A stretch of 64,000 bases of DNA, taken from an uncultured Prevotellaceae bacterium. Its GTDB lineage: Bacteria > Bacteroidota > Bacteroidia > Bacteroidales > Bacteroidaceae. The position numbers and the translations under genes are program-made. Location: positions 34,004 to 98,003 of the forward strand of contig CAMVUB010000003.1 of assembly GCA_947170495.1 (NCBI GenBank), given 5' to 3'. The notes under the pieces were generated by a model. That model worked only from the letters and a program-made list of their open reading frames with translations. It was not told the origin of the DNA and made no database searches. This document shows positions 48,785 through 58,556 of the stretch, in pieces; position 1 is the first letter of the stretch, and each line of letters opens with the position of its first letter.

Positions 48785-49984
48785 ATGAATATTTTCAATT
48801 TCACGAAACATTTTACTCCCTCCCTCACAGGGAGGGCGGGGGGAGGGTCCGTCATTCTCTTAGCGTTAGCTTTTACAGCTTGCGGCTCGAAGCCGACGGC
48901 TGAATACGAAATGACCACGGTAGAGAAAGGTAATATCTCTACGACCGTGACAGCCACAGGAACCATCGAGCCTGTCACGAGTGTGGAGGTGGGTACACAG
49001 GTCAGCGGTATCGTAGCCAAGATTTATGTGGATTACAATTCCGTGGTGAAGGCCGGACAGGTCATTGCAGAACTCGACCGCACGAACCTCCTCAGCACCC
49101 TCGAGAGCCAGCGCGCCAACCTCACCAGTGCCGAGAGCGCCCTCGCCTATCAGAAATCCAACTTCGAGCGTTACAAAGCCCTCTACGACAAAGGCCTGAT
49201 CAGCGCCAATGACTTCGAGCAGGCACGCCTCTCCTATGTCCAGGCACAGCAGCAGGCTTCTACAGCCCGCCAAAGCGTGAAGCGCGCCGAGACAGACCTC
49301 GGCTACGCCACCATCACCTCGCCCATCAACGGCGTGGTGCTCTCCAAGGCTGTCGAGGAAGGTCAGACCGTGGCCGCCTCGTTCTCCACTCCTACCCTCT
49401 TCACCATCGCTCAGGACTTGACCGATATGCGCGTGATTGCTGATATCGACGAGGCTGACATCGGCGAGGTCAAGGAAGGCCAGCGCGTCACGTTCACCGT
49501 GGATGCCTTCCCCAACGACACCTTCCAGGGTCAGGTCACGCAGGTGCGCCAGCAGGCCACCACGGAGAGCAATGTCGTCACCTACGAGGTGGTCATTAGC
49601 GCTCCCAATGCCGACCTGAAGCTGAAGCCGGGGCTGACCGCCAACGTGACCATCTTCACGCTGGAGAAGAACGATGTCCTCACCGTCAGCGCCAAGGCCC
49701 TGCGCTTTGCACCCAACGAAGTGCTCATCGCCGAGGACGAGACCATCGAGGGCTGCGAGGCTCCCCATAAGCTGTGGGTTCGCCAGGGCAAGACCTTCAA
49801 GGCCATCCCTGTGGAGACGGGCGTCACCAACGGCACCACCACCGAGATAGTCTCGGGCATCGCTGCCGGCACGGAAGTGCTCGAAGACATGGAGTTCGGC
49901 GGTGCCGCGGAGGATGCTTCTGCCCAGCAGAACAAGAACCCGTTCATGCCCGGACCGCGTAACAACAAGAACCAAAAGAAGTAA
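48785..49984 (+). CDS. Efflux periplasmic adaptor (MacA/HlyD-like) with repeat-derived signal region
   Basis: 399 aa; GTIEPVTSVEVGTQVSGIVAKIYVDYNSVVKAGQVIAELD; TITSPINGVVLSKAVEEGQTV. Confidence 0.92.
   Translation: MNIFNFTKHFTPSLTGRAGGGSVILLALAFTACGSKPTAEYEMTTVEKGNISTTVTATGTIEPVTSVEVGTQVSGIVAKIYVDYNSVVKAGQVIAELDRTNLLSTLESQRANLTSAESALAYQKSNFERYKALYDKGLISANDFEQARLSYVQAQQQASTARQSVKRAETDLGYATITSPINGVVLSKAVEEGQTVAASFSTPTLFTIAQDLTDMRVIADIDEADIGEVKEGQRVTFTVDAFPNDTFQGQVTQVRQQATTESNVVTYEVVISAPNADLKLKPGLTANVTIFTLEKNDVLTVSAKALRFAPNEVLIAEDETIEGCEAPHKLWVRQGKTFKAIPVETGVTNGTTTEIVSGIAAGTEVLEDMEFGGAAEDASAQQNKNPFMPGPRNNKNQKK
48816..48850. repeat. GC-rich palindromic repeat inside the adaptor signal region
   Basis: ctccctccctcacagggagggcggggggagggtcc; encodes PSLTGRAGGGS. 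Confidence 0.8.
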
Positions 49985-50733
49985 TGGAGAAGAAAGTCGT
50001 CATCGAGCTTCAGGATGTCCGTCGCGATTTCCAAGTAGGTAGCGAGACGGTGCACGCCCTACGGGGTGTCTCGTTCAAGATCTACGAGGGCGAGTTCGTG
50101 ACCATCATGGGCACCTCCGGTTCTGGCAAATCGACGCTCCTGAACCAGCTCGGCTGTCTGGACACGCCCACGAGCGGCGAATACCTGCTCGACGGCACCC
50201 CCGTGCGCTCCATGCGCCGTAGCCAGCGCGCCCGTCTGCGCAACCGCAAGATCGGTTTCGTGTTCCAGAACTACAACCTGCTGGCCAAGACTACGGCCAT
50301 CGAGAATGTGGAGCTGCCGCTGATGTATAACAAGGAGTACAACGCCCGCCAGCGTCGCGAGGCTGCCATCGCAGCCCTCGAAGCGGTGGGACTGGGCGAC
50401 CGTCTGGAGCATAAGAGCAACCAGATGTCGGGCGGTCAGATGCAGCGTGTAGCCATCGCACGCGCCTTGGTCAACAACCCCGCCGTCATCCTTGCGGACG
50501 AGGCCACGGGTAACCTGGACACGCGAACCAGCTTCGAGGTTCTTGTGCTGTTCCAGAAGCTCCATGCTGAAGGGCGCACCATCATCTTCGTGACCCACAA
50601 CCCCGAGATTGCACAATATTCCTCACGCAACATCGTCCTGCGCGACGGCAAGATTCGCGAGGATGTCTATAACCAAAACATCCTCAGCGCTGCCGAGGCC
50701 CTCGCAGCCCTGCCCGCGCCACAAGATGATTAA
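49984..50733 (+). CDS. MacB-type ABC transporter ATP-binding protein
   Basis: 249 aa; GTSGSGKSTLLNQLGCLDTPTSGEYLLDG; SGGQMQRVAIARALVNNPAVILADEATGNLDT; TAATG overlap with the adaptor gene. Confidence 0.94.
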   Translation: MEKKVVIELQDVRRDFQVGSETVHALRGVSFKIYEGEFVTIMGTSGSGKSTLLNQLGCLDTPTSGEYLLDGTPVRSMRRSQRARLRNRKIGFVFQNYNLLAKTTAIENVELPLMYNKEYNARQRREAAIAALEAVGLGDRLEHKSNQMSGGQMQRVAIARALVNNPAVILADEATGNLDTRTSFEVLVLFQKLHAEGRTIIFVTHNPEIAQYSSRNIVLRDGKIREDVYNQNILSAAEALAALPAPQDD

Positions 50734-50735
50734 AG

Positions 50736-50770
50736 GCCCCTCCCCCAACCCCTCCCCTGTTAGGGAGGGG
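50736..50770. repeat. GC-rich palindromic repeat
   Basis: gcccctcccccaacccctcccctgttagggagggg. Confidence 0.8.
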
Positions 50771-50828
50771 AGTTGAAACCTTGAACTTTTGAACCCTTGA
50801 ACGCTAAACGCTAAACGTTAAACGAGAT

Positions 50829-52049
50829 ATGAGTTACATCAACCTCTTTAAGATAGCCATCAAGGCAATCCTCAGCAATAAAGCCCGCAGCTTCCTCTCG
50901 ATGCTCGGCATCATCATCGGTGTTGGAGCTGTCATCGTGATGATGGCCATCGGCCAAGGCTCCAAGCAGAGCATACGCGCCGAACTGGCCAAGCAGGGCA
51001 CCAACCTGCTCACCATACGCCCGGGTGCCGACCAGCGCGGCGGCGTGCGCCTCGACCCGTCGGCTATGCAGACGCTGAAGCATGCAGATTACGAGGCCAT
51101 CTTGCGCGAGGCAAAGTTTGTCACCAAGGTGTCGCCGGAGGTGACATCCAGCGGACAGGTCATCAACGGTGCCAACAACACCACCAGCACCTGCTATGGC
51201 GAGTCGCCCGACTACTTGACCATCAAGCTGTGGAGCATCGAGGAAGGCACCTGCTTCACTGAAGAGGATGTGAAGAAGAGTTCCAAGGTGTGCATCATAG
51301 GCAAGACCGTCGTCAAGGAGCTGTTCCCCAACGGTCAGGACCCCATCGGGAAGACCATCCGCTTCAAGAGCATCCCCCTGCGCGTCATCGGCGTCCTCAA
51401 AGGCAAGGGCTATAACAACTGGGGCATGGACCAGGACAACGTCATCATCGCGCCATACACCACCGTGATGAAGCGCCTCTCTGCCCAGACCCACTACAAC
51501 AGCATCGTCTGCTCGGCCGTCACCGAGGAACTCTCGGACCAGGCCATCGAAGACCTCACGGCTATACTGCGTCGCACGCATAAACTCAAGGACGGTGAAG
51601 TGGATAACTTCACCATCCGTTCTCAGCAGGAGTTCATGGAGACGATGTCCTCCACGATGGATACCATCACCATCATTCTCGTGGTGGCCGCAGCCTTCTC
51701 GCTCCTCGTGGCAGGCATCGGCATCATGAACATCATGCTGGTAAGCGTCACGGAGCGCACCAAGGAGATAGGTCTGCGCATGAGCGTCGGCGCTCGCGGT
51801 CTGGACATCAGCAATCAGTTCCTCATTGAATCCATCCTCATCAGTCTCACGGGCGGCATCCTGGGTGTCCTCTTCGGAGCCCTCCTCACCTGGGGCTGCA
51901 ACGCTATCGTGGGCTATCCCGCCGTCATCCCCATGTGGAGCGTTATCGTCAGTTTTGTCGTCTGCGTGGCCATCGGTGTCGGCTTCGGCTATTTCCCTGC
52001 CCAGAAAGCGGCACGGCTGGATCCTATTGAGGCAATACGCTATGAGTAA
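50829..52049 (+). CDS. MacB/FtsX-type ABC transporter permease
   Basis: 406 aa; ALRAIL-type N-term ILSNKARSFLSMLGIIIGVGAVIVMMAIGQGSKQSI; ERTKEIGLRMSVGA; C-term AARLDPIEAIRYE. Confidence 0.94.
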   Translation: MSYINLFKIAIKAILSNKARSFLSMLGIIIGVGAVIVMMAIGQGSKQSIRAELAKQGTNLLTIRPGADQRGGVRLDPSAMQTLKHADYEAILREAKFVTKVSPEVTSSGQVINGANNTTSTCYGESPDYLTIKLWSIEEGTCFTEEDVKKSSKVCIIGKTVVKELFPNGQDPIGKTIRFKSIPLRVIGVLKGKGYNNWGMDQDNVIIAPYTTVMKRLSAQTHYNSIVCSAVTEELSDQAIEDLTAILRRTHKLKDGEVDNFTIRSQQEFMETMSSTMDTITIILVVAAAFSLLVAGIGIMNIMLVSVTERTKEIGLRMSVGARGLDISNQFLIESILISLTGGILGVLFGALLTWGCNAIVGYPAVIPMWSVIVSFVVCVAIGVGFGYFPAQKAARLDPIEAIRYE

Positions 52050-52119
52050 TCCTCACCCTTCTTCAAGAGACGAGGAAGAGAAGATAACAGATAATAAATG
52101 ATCATTAATAGATATAAAG

Positions 52120-52695
52120 ATGAAAAAGATTCTATTGCTTATGTTGATGGCGCTGCCATTGATGGCTGCTGCCGAGAAACGTGATGACTCCAAGTACCTG
52201 CGTGGTGCTGTGCCCGAACAGAATGGTATTGTCACCTTCACCCAGACCTTCAGCGTTCCGGGGAAGACACAGGCCCAACTCTACCCTGTCATGCAAGCCT
52301 TCGTGAAAGAGCTCGTGGCTAAGGGACGTCAGGACCTGCGCACGCGTGTCGTGTCCGACGAGAACAACACCATCATTGCCAATGTCGAGGAAATCATGAC
52401 CTTCAAGAAGAAGTTCCTCAACTGGGACCACTGCTACTTCCGCTACCTTATCAGCGCCGAGTGCACGGCTGACAACCAGGTCAAGATGATCATCACCAAG
52501 ATCAGCTACTACTACGGCTTCGACCAGGAAGGCAAGGGCGGCGAGAACTACAAGGCCGAGGAGTGGATCTCCGACAAGGAAGCTGTCAACAAAGCCAACA
52601 CCAAGCTCTATCCCCGCAGCGGTAAGTTCCGTCGCAAGACCGTGGATCGTGCCGAGGAAATCTTCGCCGCCGCCCAGGCTGCCGCTCAACAATAA
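52120..52695 (+). CDS. DUF4468-like exported protein
   Basis: 191 aa; signal peptide; GIVTFTQTFSVPGKTQAQLYPVMQAFVKEL. Confidence 0.7.
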   Translation: MKKILLLMLMALPLMAAAEKRDDSKYLRGAVPEQNGIVTFTQTFSVPGKTQAQLYPVMQAFVKELVAKGRQDLRTRVVSDENNTIIANVEEIMTFKKKFLNWDHCYFRYLISAECTADNQVKMIITKISYYYGFDQEGKGGENYKAEEWISDKEAVNKANTKLYPRSGKFRRKTVDRAEEIFAAAQAAAQQ

Positions 52696-52707
52696 ACTGC
52701 AGGAACG

Positions 52708-53433
52708 ATGAAGTGGCTTGTGTGTTTACTCAGCCTGGGTCTGTGCAGCATGGCACAGGCGCAGGAAGTGGCCGAGGACAGCGTGGCGAGTAAGCCGAAG
52801 GCTGTCGAGGTGTCGGTGGGCGCTGACATCGTCAGTCAGTATATATGGCGCGGTATGCAGCTGGGAAGTGCCAGCATACAACCAACTGCAAGCATTGGCT
52901 GGAAGGGGCTGAACCTGGAGGCCTTCGCCAGCGTCGGTTTCGTGGATAGGAACGACCCCTACGAGATCGACTTCACACTCTCCTACACCATCAAAGGCTT
53001 TTCCGTGGGCATCACGGACTACTGGAACACCGAGGGCGACCCACGCTATTTCCACTACAAGCAGGATGAGACGGGCCACGCCTTCGAGGCGTTCGTAGGC
53101 TATGATTTCGGGATCCTAAATGTCTCATGGCAGACCATCTTTGCGGGCGCCGACGGCGTGAACAAAAGCGATAAGAGAGCCTTCTCGTCGTACTTCGAGC
53201 TGAATGTGCCGTTCAGCCTGTGGACGTGCGAATGGAATGGCTCGCTGGGTGTCGTGCCGTATGCCACATCGTACTACGACACCAGCGGCTTCGCCGTGAC
53301 GAACGTGAGCCTGCGCTGCACGAAGGAGATTCCCCTCGGGCGCCGCTTCAAGATGCCCATCTTTGCTGAGGTGACCGCAAACCCGAACGCGAAGAAGTTC
53401 TATTTCGTGGGCGGCATCACGCTGGGAATATAG
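52708..53433 (+). CDS. TorF-like putative outer-membrane beta-barrel
   Basis: 241 aa; signal; VSVGADIVSQYIWRGMQLGSASIQPTASIGWKGLNLEAFASVGF. Confidence 0.7.
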   Translation: MKWLVCLLSLGLCSMAQAQEVAEDSVASKPKAVEVSVGADIVSQYIWRGMQLGSASIQPTASIGWKGLNLEAFASVGFVDRNDPYEIDFTLSYTIKGFSVGITDYWNTEGDPRYFHYKQDETGHAFEAFVGYDFGILNVSWQTIFAGADGVNKSDKRAFSSYFELNVPFSLWTCEWNGSLGVVPYATSYYDTSGFAVTNVSLRCTKEIPLGRRFKMPIFAEVTANPNAKKFYFVGGITLGI

Positions 53434-53514
53434 TGTTTAGAGATTAGAGATTAAGGATTAAAGATTAAAGATTAAGGATTAAAGATGTATTTGAGAATGC
53501 TAAATATTGAAGTC

Positions 53515-54822
53515 ATGAGATCGTGGACGGAAAGGTTGAAAAGGGAGCTGTGCTTCTCTCTTTTCATCCTTGCGTTTTTCTCTTTACAGCTGACATCGTG
53601 TAGCGATGATGACGGCGGGAGTGACGGGCCACGCCCGGAACAAACGCACACGGTGGCCACGCGGTCACTGATGCGGATTTGTAATACGAACCCCGAGGTG
53701 AAGAGCCTGCTCAGCCATGCCATCGCGCAGGCTGCAGAGATCAACCCCGACCGCGACTACAACCCTGCGCAGACGTTGGAGGAGTTCTATGACTTCATCG
53801 ACTGGAACGTGCGACAGCTGCCGTGGGATGTGATGATTAAACAGGCTCCCGACGACTACGGACGCTCACTCTATGGCCGCACAGACCAGGGCGTGGGTTA
53901 CTTCTGGTTTGTCGTCGATCAGCCGTTGGAGGAGCTTGAGGACCGAGGCTACTTCTACCCTACCGTGGAGTTCGTGGAACCTTTCTCCTCATGGCTCTCC
54001 ACCTACAGCAACACATGGGGCGCCTGGCTCGACACGGAAGCCAGCTGGAATGACACCTATTATAATATGGTAAAGGATGATCCCGACTGGGGCTTGGACA
54101 AGGGTTGGTACGGCGAGGGTAACCTGTGGAAGACCTTCAACGAGTTCTTTGCCCGCAAGCTGGCATCGCCCGACATGCGACCCATCTCAGACGCCGATGT
54201 CGTAAGCCCGGCAGACTCATGGCCCAAGCAGACCTGGAGCATCGATGATGACAATAAGCTCGTATATACCGATGCTGACCTCTACATCAAGACCAAGAAG
54301 ATTGATGACATCGCAGGGCTCATCGGCAAGGACAGCAAGTATAAGGAAGCCTTCGCCGGCGGCACGCTGACGCACACCTTCCTCGACGTGAACAGCTACC
54401 ACCGCTACCACGCTCCCGTGAGTGGCATCCTGCGCGAGCTACGGCGTATCCCCGGCGTGTCAGCAGGCGGCGGCTATACGGTGTGGAACAACGAGAGAAA
54501 ACTCTACCAATACGAGAACCCCATGGGCTTCCAGATGGTGGAGACGCGCGCCTGCGCCATCATCGAGACCGAGGAGTTCGGCCTCGTGGCCATGCTTCCT
54601 GTAGGCATGTCCCAGATCTGCAGCGTCAACTGGCTGCCGGAGCTGAAGGTTGGTCAGCACCTGCAGAAGGGCGACGAAATGGGCTACTTCAAGTTCGGCG
54701 GCTCAGACGTCGTGATGATCTTCCAGCGTGGCGTGGAGGTAGAGATTCTGCACGATGGCGGTGCCAACGACGAACCAACGCTCGTAGGCCAGCCCTATGC
54801 GAACCTGAAAGTTAAGAATTGA
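53515..54822 (+). CDS. Phosphatidylserine decarboxylase-like lipoprotein
   Basis: LQLTSCSDDDGG lipobox; TFNEFFARKLASPDMRPI; FLDVNSYHRYHAPVSGIL; KFGGSDVVMIFQRG. ATG at 53515 preferred over 53485, which lies in an AT repeat. Confidence 0.8.
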   Translation: MRSWTERLKRELCFSLFILAFFSLQLTSCSDDDGGSDGPRPEQTHTVATRSLMRICNTNPEVKSLLSHAIAQAAEINPDRDYNPAQTLEEFYDFIDWNVRQLPWDVMIKQAPDDYGRSLYGRTDQGVGYFWFVVDQPLEELEDRGYFYPTVEFVEPFSSWLSTYSNTWGAWLDTEASWNDTYYNMVKDDPDWGLDKGWYGEGNLWKTFNEFFARKLASPDMRPISDADVVSPADSWPKQTWSIDDDNKLVYTDADLYIKTKKIDDIAGLIGKDSKYKEAFAGGTLTHTFLDVNSYHRYHAPVSGILRELRRIPGVSAGGGYTVWNNERKLYQYENPMGFQMVETRACAIIETEEFGLVAMLPVGMSQICSVNWLPELKVGQHLQKGDEMGYFKFGGSDVVMIFQRGVEVEILHDGGANDEPTLVGQPYANLKVKN

Positions 54823-54880
54823 ACCCTTGAACTCTTGAACTCTTAGACCCTTAAACCCTTAAACTCTTAAACTCATAAAA

Positions 54881-57268
54881 ATGGGTATATTAAAGCTTGC
54901 AAGTCAGTCTGTTGCACTGCGAACGACATTCGCCGTGTTCATAGTCATTACGGTCATTATGGCCACGGTGAATTGGATTGAGAGCGATCGCGTGGAAGAT
55001 GCCGTATCAAGAGAGATGGTGCGACAAGCCGGTCGTGCCATGGACGGAATGGTAGCCGATATAGACAACCGAGTGTCCAATGTCGAGACCGCCGTGAAGA
55101 CCGCTGCGGCCTTCGCCGACAAGGACACTCAGGACGAGTCGGGCTGCTATGAGCTGCTCTACCGGCTCATCTCCAAGAATAGCGATATCGCCGCCGTCAC
55201 CCTCCTCTACCGCGAGAACTTCTTCCCCGAGATGGGACGCTACTATGCGCCCACCGTCGTGCACAACCCCGTCACGGATGCGTTGGAGGCCGACGAGATT
55301 GGCGGACCGGAAGCTGACTTCTGCTACCTGGAGACAGACAGCAACTGGATCTACACCAATCTGTTGCGCGAGGGCTACTGGTGTCTGCCCTATTCCGATT
55401 CCATCTCCACCAAGCGCGCGATGGTCACCTATTCCGTGCCGCTCTACGACGACCACGACAGCATATATGCCGTGTTGTGCGCTGACGTGGCATTGGATTG
55501 GGTGCGTGACGTCGTGGAAGAGGCCAAGCCCTACGAGGTCTCACGTGTCGTGGTCGTCAGCCGTGACTCGCAGTATATCTGTCACCCTGAGCCCGCATGG
55601 ATTCAGAACGTGAATGTGATTCAGCAGGCAGAGCTCATTCAAGATACCACCTATCTGAACTGGGTCAGGAGTATGCTCTCCTGGCAAAGCGGTAAGGATA
55701 CCCTTGCCAAGGACTTCACGAACATTGGTACCAACCAAAAGTCAAAGACGAACGAGACCACTCTCGTCTTCTACGCTCCCATACCTCGTGTGCAGTGGTC
55801 TGTGAGCTTCACGCTCCCGGAGTCATTCATTATGGAAAAGCCTCGTCAGCTCAGCCAGGCGATGACATTAACGTTGATTCTGATGCTCATCATCACATCT
55901 ATTTCGCTGTTCTTGGTAGTGCGCAAGCAGCTGCGACCGCTCAAAGACCTCGACACCGCAGCCCGCGACATTGCCAATGGCGACTTTAACAAAGAGCTGC
56001 CCAAGATCAAGACCCACGACGAGATTCGCAACCTGCGCGACTCGTTTGAGGATATGCGCACCTCCCTCTCACGCTATATCGATGAGCTGCAGGTCACCAC
56101 AGCCTCCAAGGCTTCCATCGAGAGCGAGCTGAAAGTGGCCAGCGACATACAGATGTCCATGCTTCCCAAGCTCTTCCCGCCCTACCCCGACCGCAACGAT
56201 ATCGACATCTTCGGACAGCTGAAACCCGCCAAAGCCGTCGGCGGCGACCTCTACGACTTCTATATCCGCGATGAGAAGTTGTTCTTCTGTATCGGCGACG
56301 TCAGCGGAAAGGGCGTTCCCGCCTCTTTGGTGATGGCCGTCACGCGCTCGCTCTTCCGTACGATCTCTGCCCACGAGTCAGCCCCCGACCGCATCGTCGA
56401 TGCCATCAACGACACACTGTCCGACGGTAACGAATCCAATATGTTTGTCACCCTCTTCGTGGGAGCGCTCGACCTGCCCACAGGCCGCATGCGCTACTGC
56501 AACGCCGGTCACGATGCCCCCATGATCTGCACGGGCGACGCTGTGACAGCGCTGCCCATGGACTGCAATATCCCCGTGGGTGTAATGAGTCCTTGGAAAT
56601 ACACTGCCCAGAGCACACAGATCACGCCGGGCACCACCATCTTCCTCTATACCGACGGCCTCACCGAAGCCGAGAACATCAACCATGAGCAGTTCGGTGA
56701 GGCACGCATCCTACCTGTTGCCAACACCACGAATACGCCCAAGCCGCTCATTGAAGCGATGACCGCTGCAGTCGCCGAATTCGTTGGCGAAGCAGAACAA
56801 AGCGACGACCTGACTATGTTAGCTATACAATACACCAAACAACAATTAGACATTCGCTACCAAAACGATCTCACCATCACCAATGATGTGAAAGAGGTTC
56901 CGCGTCTGGCAGAGTTCGTGGAAGAGGCATGTGAAGCTTCAGGCTTCGACATGGCCACCACCATGCAGTTAAACCTCGCGCTGGAAGAGGCCGTCGTGAA
57001 TGTCATCGACTACGGCTACCCTGCCGGTACGAAAGGCGACATCTCCATCGAGGCACAAGCCAACGAGCAGCGCCTGAAGTTCACCATCACCGACAGCGGC
57101 GTGCCCTTCGACCCCACCGCCAAGGAAGAGGTTGACACGACGCTCACCGCAGAGGAGCGACCCATCGGCGGTCTCGGCATCCATCTCGTCAGACAGATCA
57201 TGGACTCCATCAACTATGAGCGCTCCAACGGTCACAATGTCCTCACACTACGAAAAAAGATATTATAA
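54881..57268 (+). CDS. Cache/HAMP-linked SpoIIE-type PP2C phosphatase fused to an anti-sigma-type HATPase
   Basis: 795 aa; two TM; HAMP RPLKDLDTAARDIANGDF; SpoIIE GGDLYDFYIRDEKLFFCIGDVSGKGVPASLVMAV; TTIFLYTDGLTEAENI; C-term LNLALEEAVVNVIDYGYP and DSGVPFDPTAKEE. Confidence 0.92.
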   Translation: MGILKLASQSVALRTTFAVFIVITVIMATVNWIESDRVEDAVSREMVRQAGRAMDGMVADIDNRVSNVETAVKTAAAFADKDTQDESGCYELLYRLISKNSDIAAVTLLYRENFFPEMGRYYAPTVVHNPVTDALEADEIGGPEADFCYLETDSNWIYTNLLREGYWCLPYSDSISTKRAMVTYSVPLYDDHDSIYAVLCADVALDWVRDVVEEAKPYEVSRVVVVSRDSQYICHPEPAWIQNVNVIQQAELIQDTTYLNWVRSMLSWQSGKDTLAKDFTNIGTNQKSKTNETTLVFYAPIPRVQWSVSFTLPESFIMEKPRQLSQAMTLTLILMLIITSISLFLVVRKQLRPLKDLDTAARDIANGDFNKELPKIKTHDEIRNLRDSFEDMRTSLSRYIDELQVTTASKASIESELKVASDIQMSMLPKLFPPYPDRNDIDIFGQLKPAKAVGGDLYDFYIRDEKLFFCIGDVSGKGVPASLVMAVTRSLFRTISAHESAPDRIVDAINDTLSDGNESNMFVTLFVGALDLPTGRMRYCNAGHDAPMICTGDAVTALPMDCNIPVGVMSPWKYTAQSTQITPGTTIFLYTDGLTEAENINHEQFGEARILPVANTTNTPKPLIEAMTAAVAEFVGEAEQSDDLTMLAIQYTKQQLDIRYQNDLTITNDVKEVPRLAEFVEEACEASGFDMATTMQLNLALEEAVVNVIDYGYPAGTKGDISIEAQANEQRLKFTITDSGVPFDPTAKEEVDTTLTAEERPIGGLGIHLVRQIMDSINYERSNGHNVLTLRKKIL

Positions 57269-57330
57269 TGGACAAAGGACAATTGACAGTTGACAATTAA
57301 TCAAGACCAATCATATATTATCATTAGATT

Positions 57331-57633
57331 ATGACTACAACAATTCAAGAACGCGACGGCCAACTCGTTGCCGTCTTCGAAGGCAGACTGGACACCGCCG
57401 CTGCCGTACAGACAGAGAAAGACCTGCAGGCCCTGGAAGCTTGCGAGGGCAAGGACATCATCCTCGACTGCACATCCCTGGACTACATCTCCTCCAGTGG
57501 ACTGCGCCTCTTCCTCAGCGTGCTGAAGATGGCGAAAGCCAAAGGCTGCCATGTCTTCATCAGCGGTATGAACAATGACATCCGCAGCGTCTTCACCATG
57601 ACCGGCTTCATCAACCTCTTCGAACTGAAGTAA
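57331..57633 (+). CDS. STAS domain anti-sigma factor antagonist
   Basis: 100 aa; VAVFEGRLDTAAAVQTEKDLQALEACEGKDIILDCTSLDYISSSGLRLFLSVLKMA. Confidence 0.93.
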   Translation: MTTTIQERDGQLVAVFEGRLDTAAAVQTEKDLQALEACEGKDIILDCTSLDYISSSGLRLFLSVLKMAKAKGCHVFISGMNNDIRSVFTMTGFINLFELK

Positions 57634-57648
57634 TCCCCCACACACCCT

Positions 57649-57674
57649 AATCCCCGCCCCCCTCGGCGGGGATT
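57649..57674. terminator. Hairpin terminator after the STAS gene
   Basis: aatccccgcccccctcggcggggatt. Confidence 0.7.
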
Positions 57675-57978
57675 ACTGTTTCCCCTCATCCCTCATCCAT
57701 CATCCCTCATACATCATCCATCTACCATAATAACCCTTAATGCTTTTTCTCATAACCCTTAAGCCTTTCGCCCGAAACCCTTAAGGGTTATGACCCGAAG
57801 ACTGCGGTCTTCCAACGTGTCCCACGCGTGGAACTCGCAATAAGGACGCGTCCCTCGGGCCGTTACGACGCGTCGTGTGAAAAACAGGGTCTTGTCGCAC
57901 AAAAAAACGCCGAATCATCGAAAAGCCTACACCTCGCGCAGAATCCTCGCAACTACCATGAAAGTCAACTCGTTATCT

Positions 57979-58115
57979 TGCGCAGTCCCCTACGCAACCT
58001 CGCGCAACCCTGCGCAACCCTACACGCAAGATGAACCTCCACTGGTTCAGCACTCGCCCAACTAGGGTGCGTGACCTTGCGCAAGGTTGCGCGAGGTTGC
58101 GTAGGGTTGCGCGCG
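57979..58115. repeat. Long imperfect inverted repeat of GCGCAACC units
   Basis: Arms about 57979-58028 and 58067-58115 around a small gaacctccactggttc hairpin. Confidence 0.8.
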
Positions 58116-58291
58116 CCGCAATCTACTGTATAGCAGCCAATTGCAGCCATTTTGCGCGAGGTGTGGGGTTTTAAGCTATTTCCTGAAAAATCAGCAGCGC
58201 AGTACGAAGGCGATTGCACCGCGGTGTGTTGGCCGTTGCACTACGCTCTGATTCTTCCCTCTTCCATCTTACAGCCTACATCATCCATCGT

Positions 58292-58410
58292 TCACTCCCA
58301 ACCCTCCTCATCATTGCTGTCCATATAGCGACTCATGCCGTTGTCGTCCATGTCATCCTCTGATGCAGGATCGAAGTGGCGCATGCCAATATGATGAGTC
58401 CTCGCTTCAT
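58292..58410 (-). pseudogene. Frameshifted small lipoprotein-like gene
   Basis: MKRGLIILACATS, then in the next frame DPASEDDMDDNGMSRYMDSNDEEGWE*; N-term nucleotides match 58725-58765. Confidence 0.45.
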
Positions 58411-58556
58411 GGTTCTATACATTACTATATATGCTGTCGTTAGTATCATAAAAACGGTACCATGTATGCTGGTAGCATAATGGTTTCCTGGTCTTTTGCA
58501 AAGTCTTTGAGATAAATCAGATATCGCCACAATATTCTGGACGAATAAATACGTTT

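Noticed and set aside
48866-49975. 369-aa minus ORF
   Set aside because: Antisense of the MacA-like adaptor.
57979-58115. Possible CRISPR array from repeated gcgcaacc units
   Set aside because: Units are adjacent or inverted, lack uniform direct repeats with unique spacers, and no cas genes are seen.
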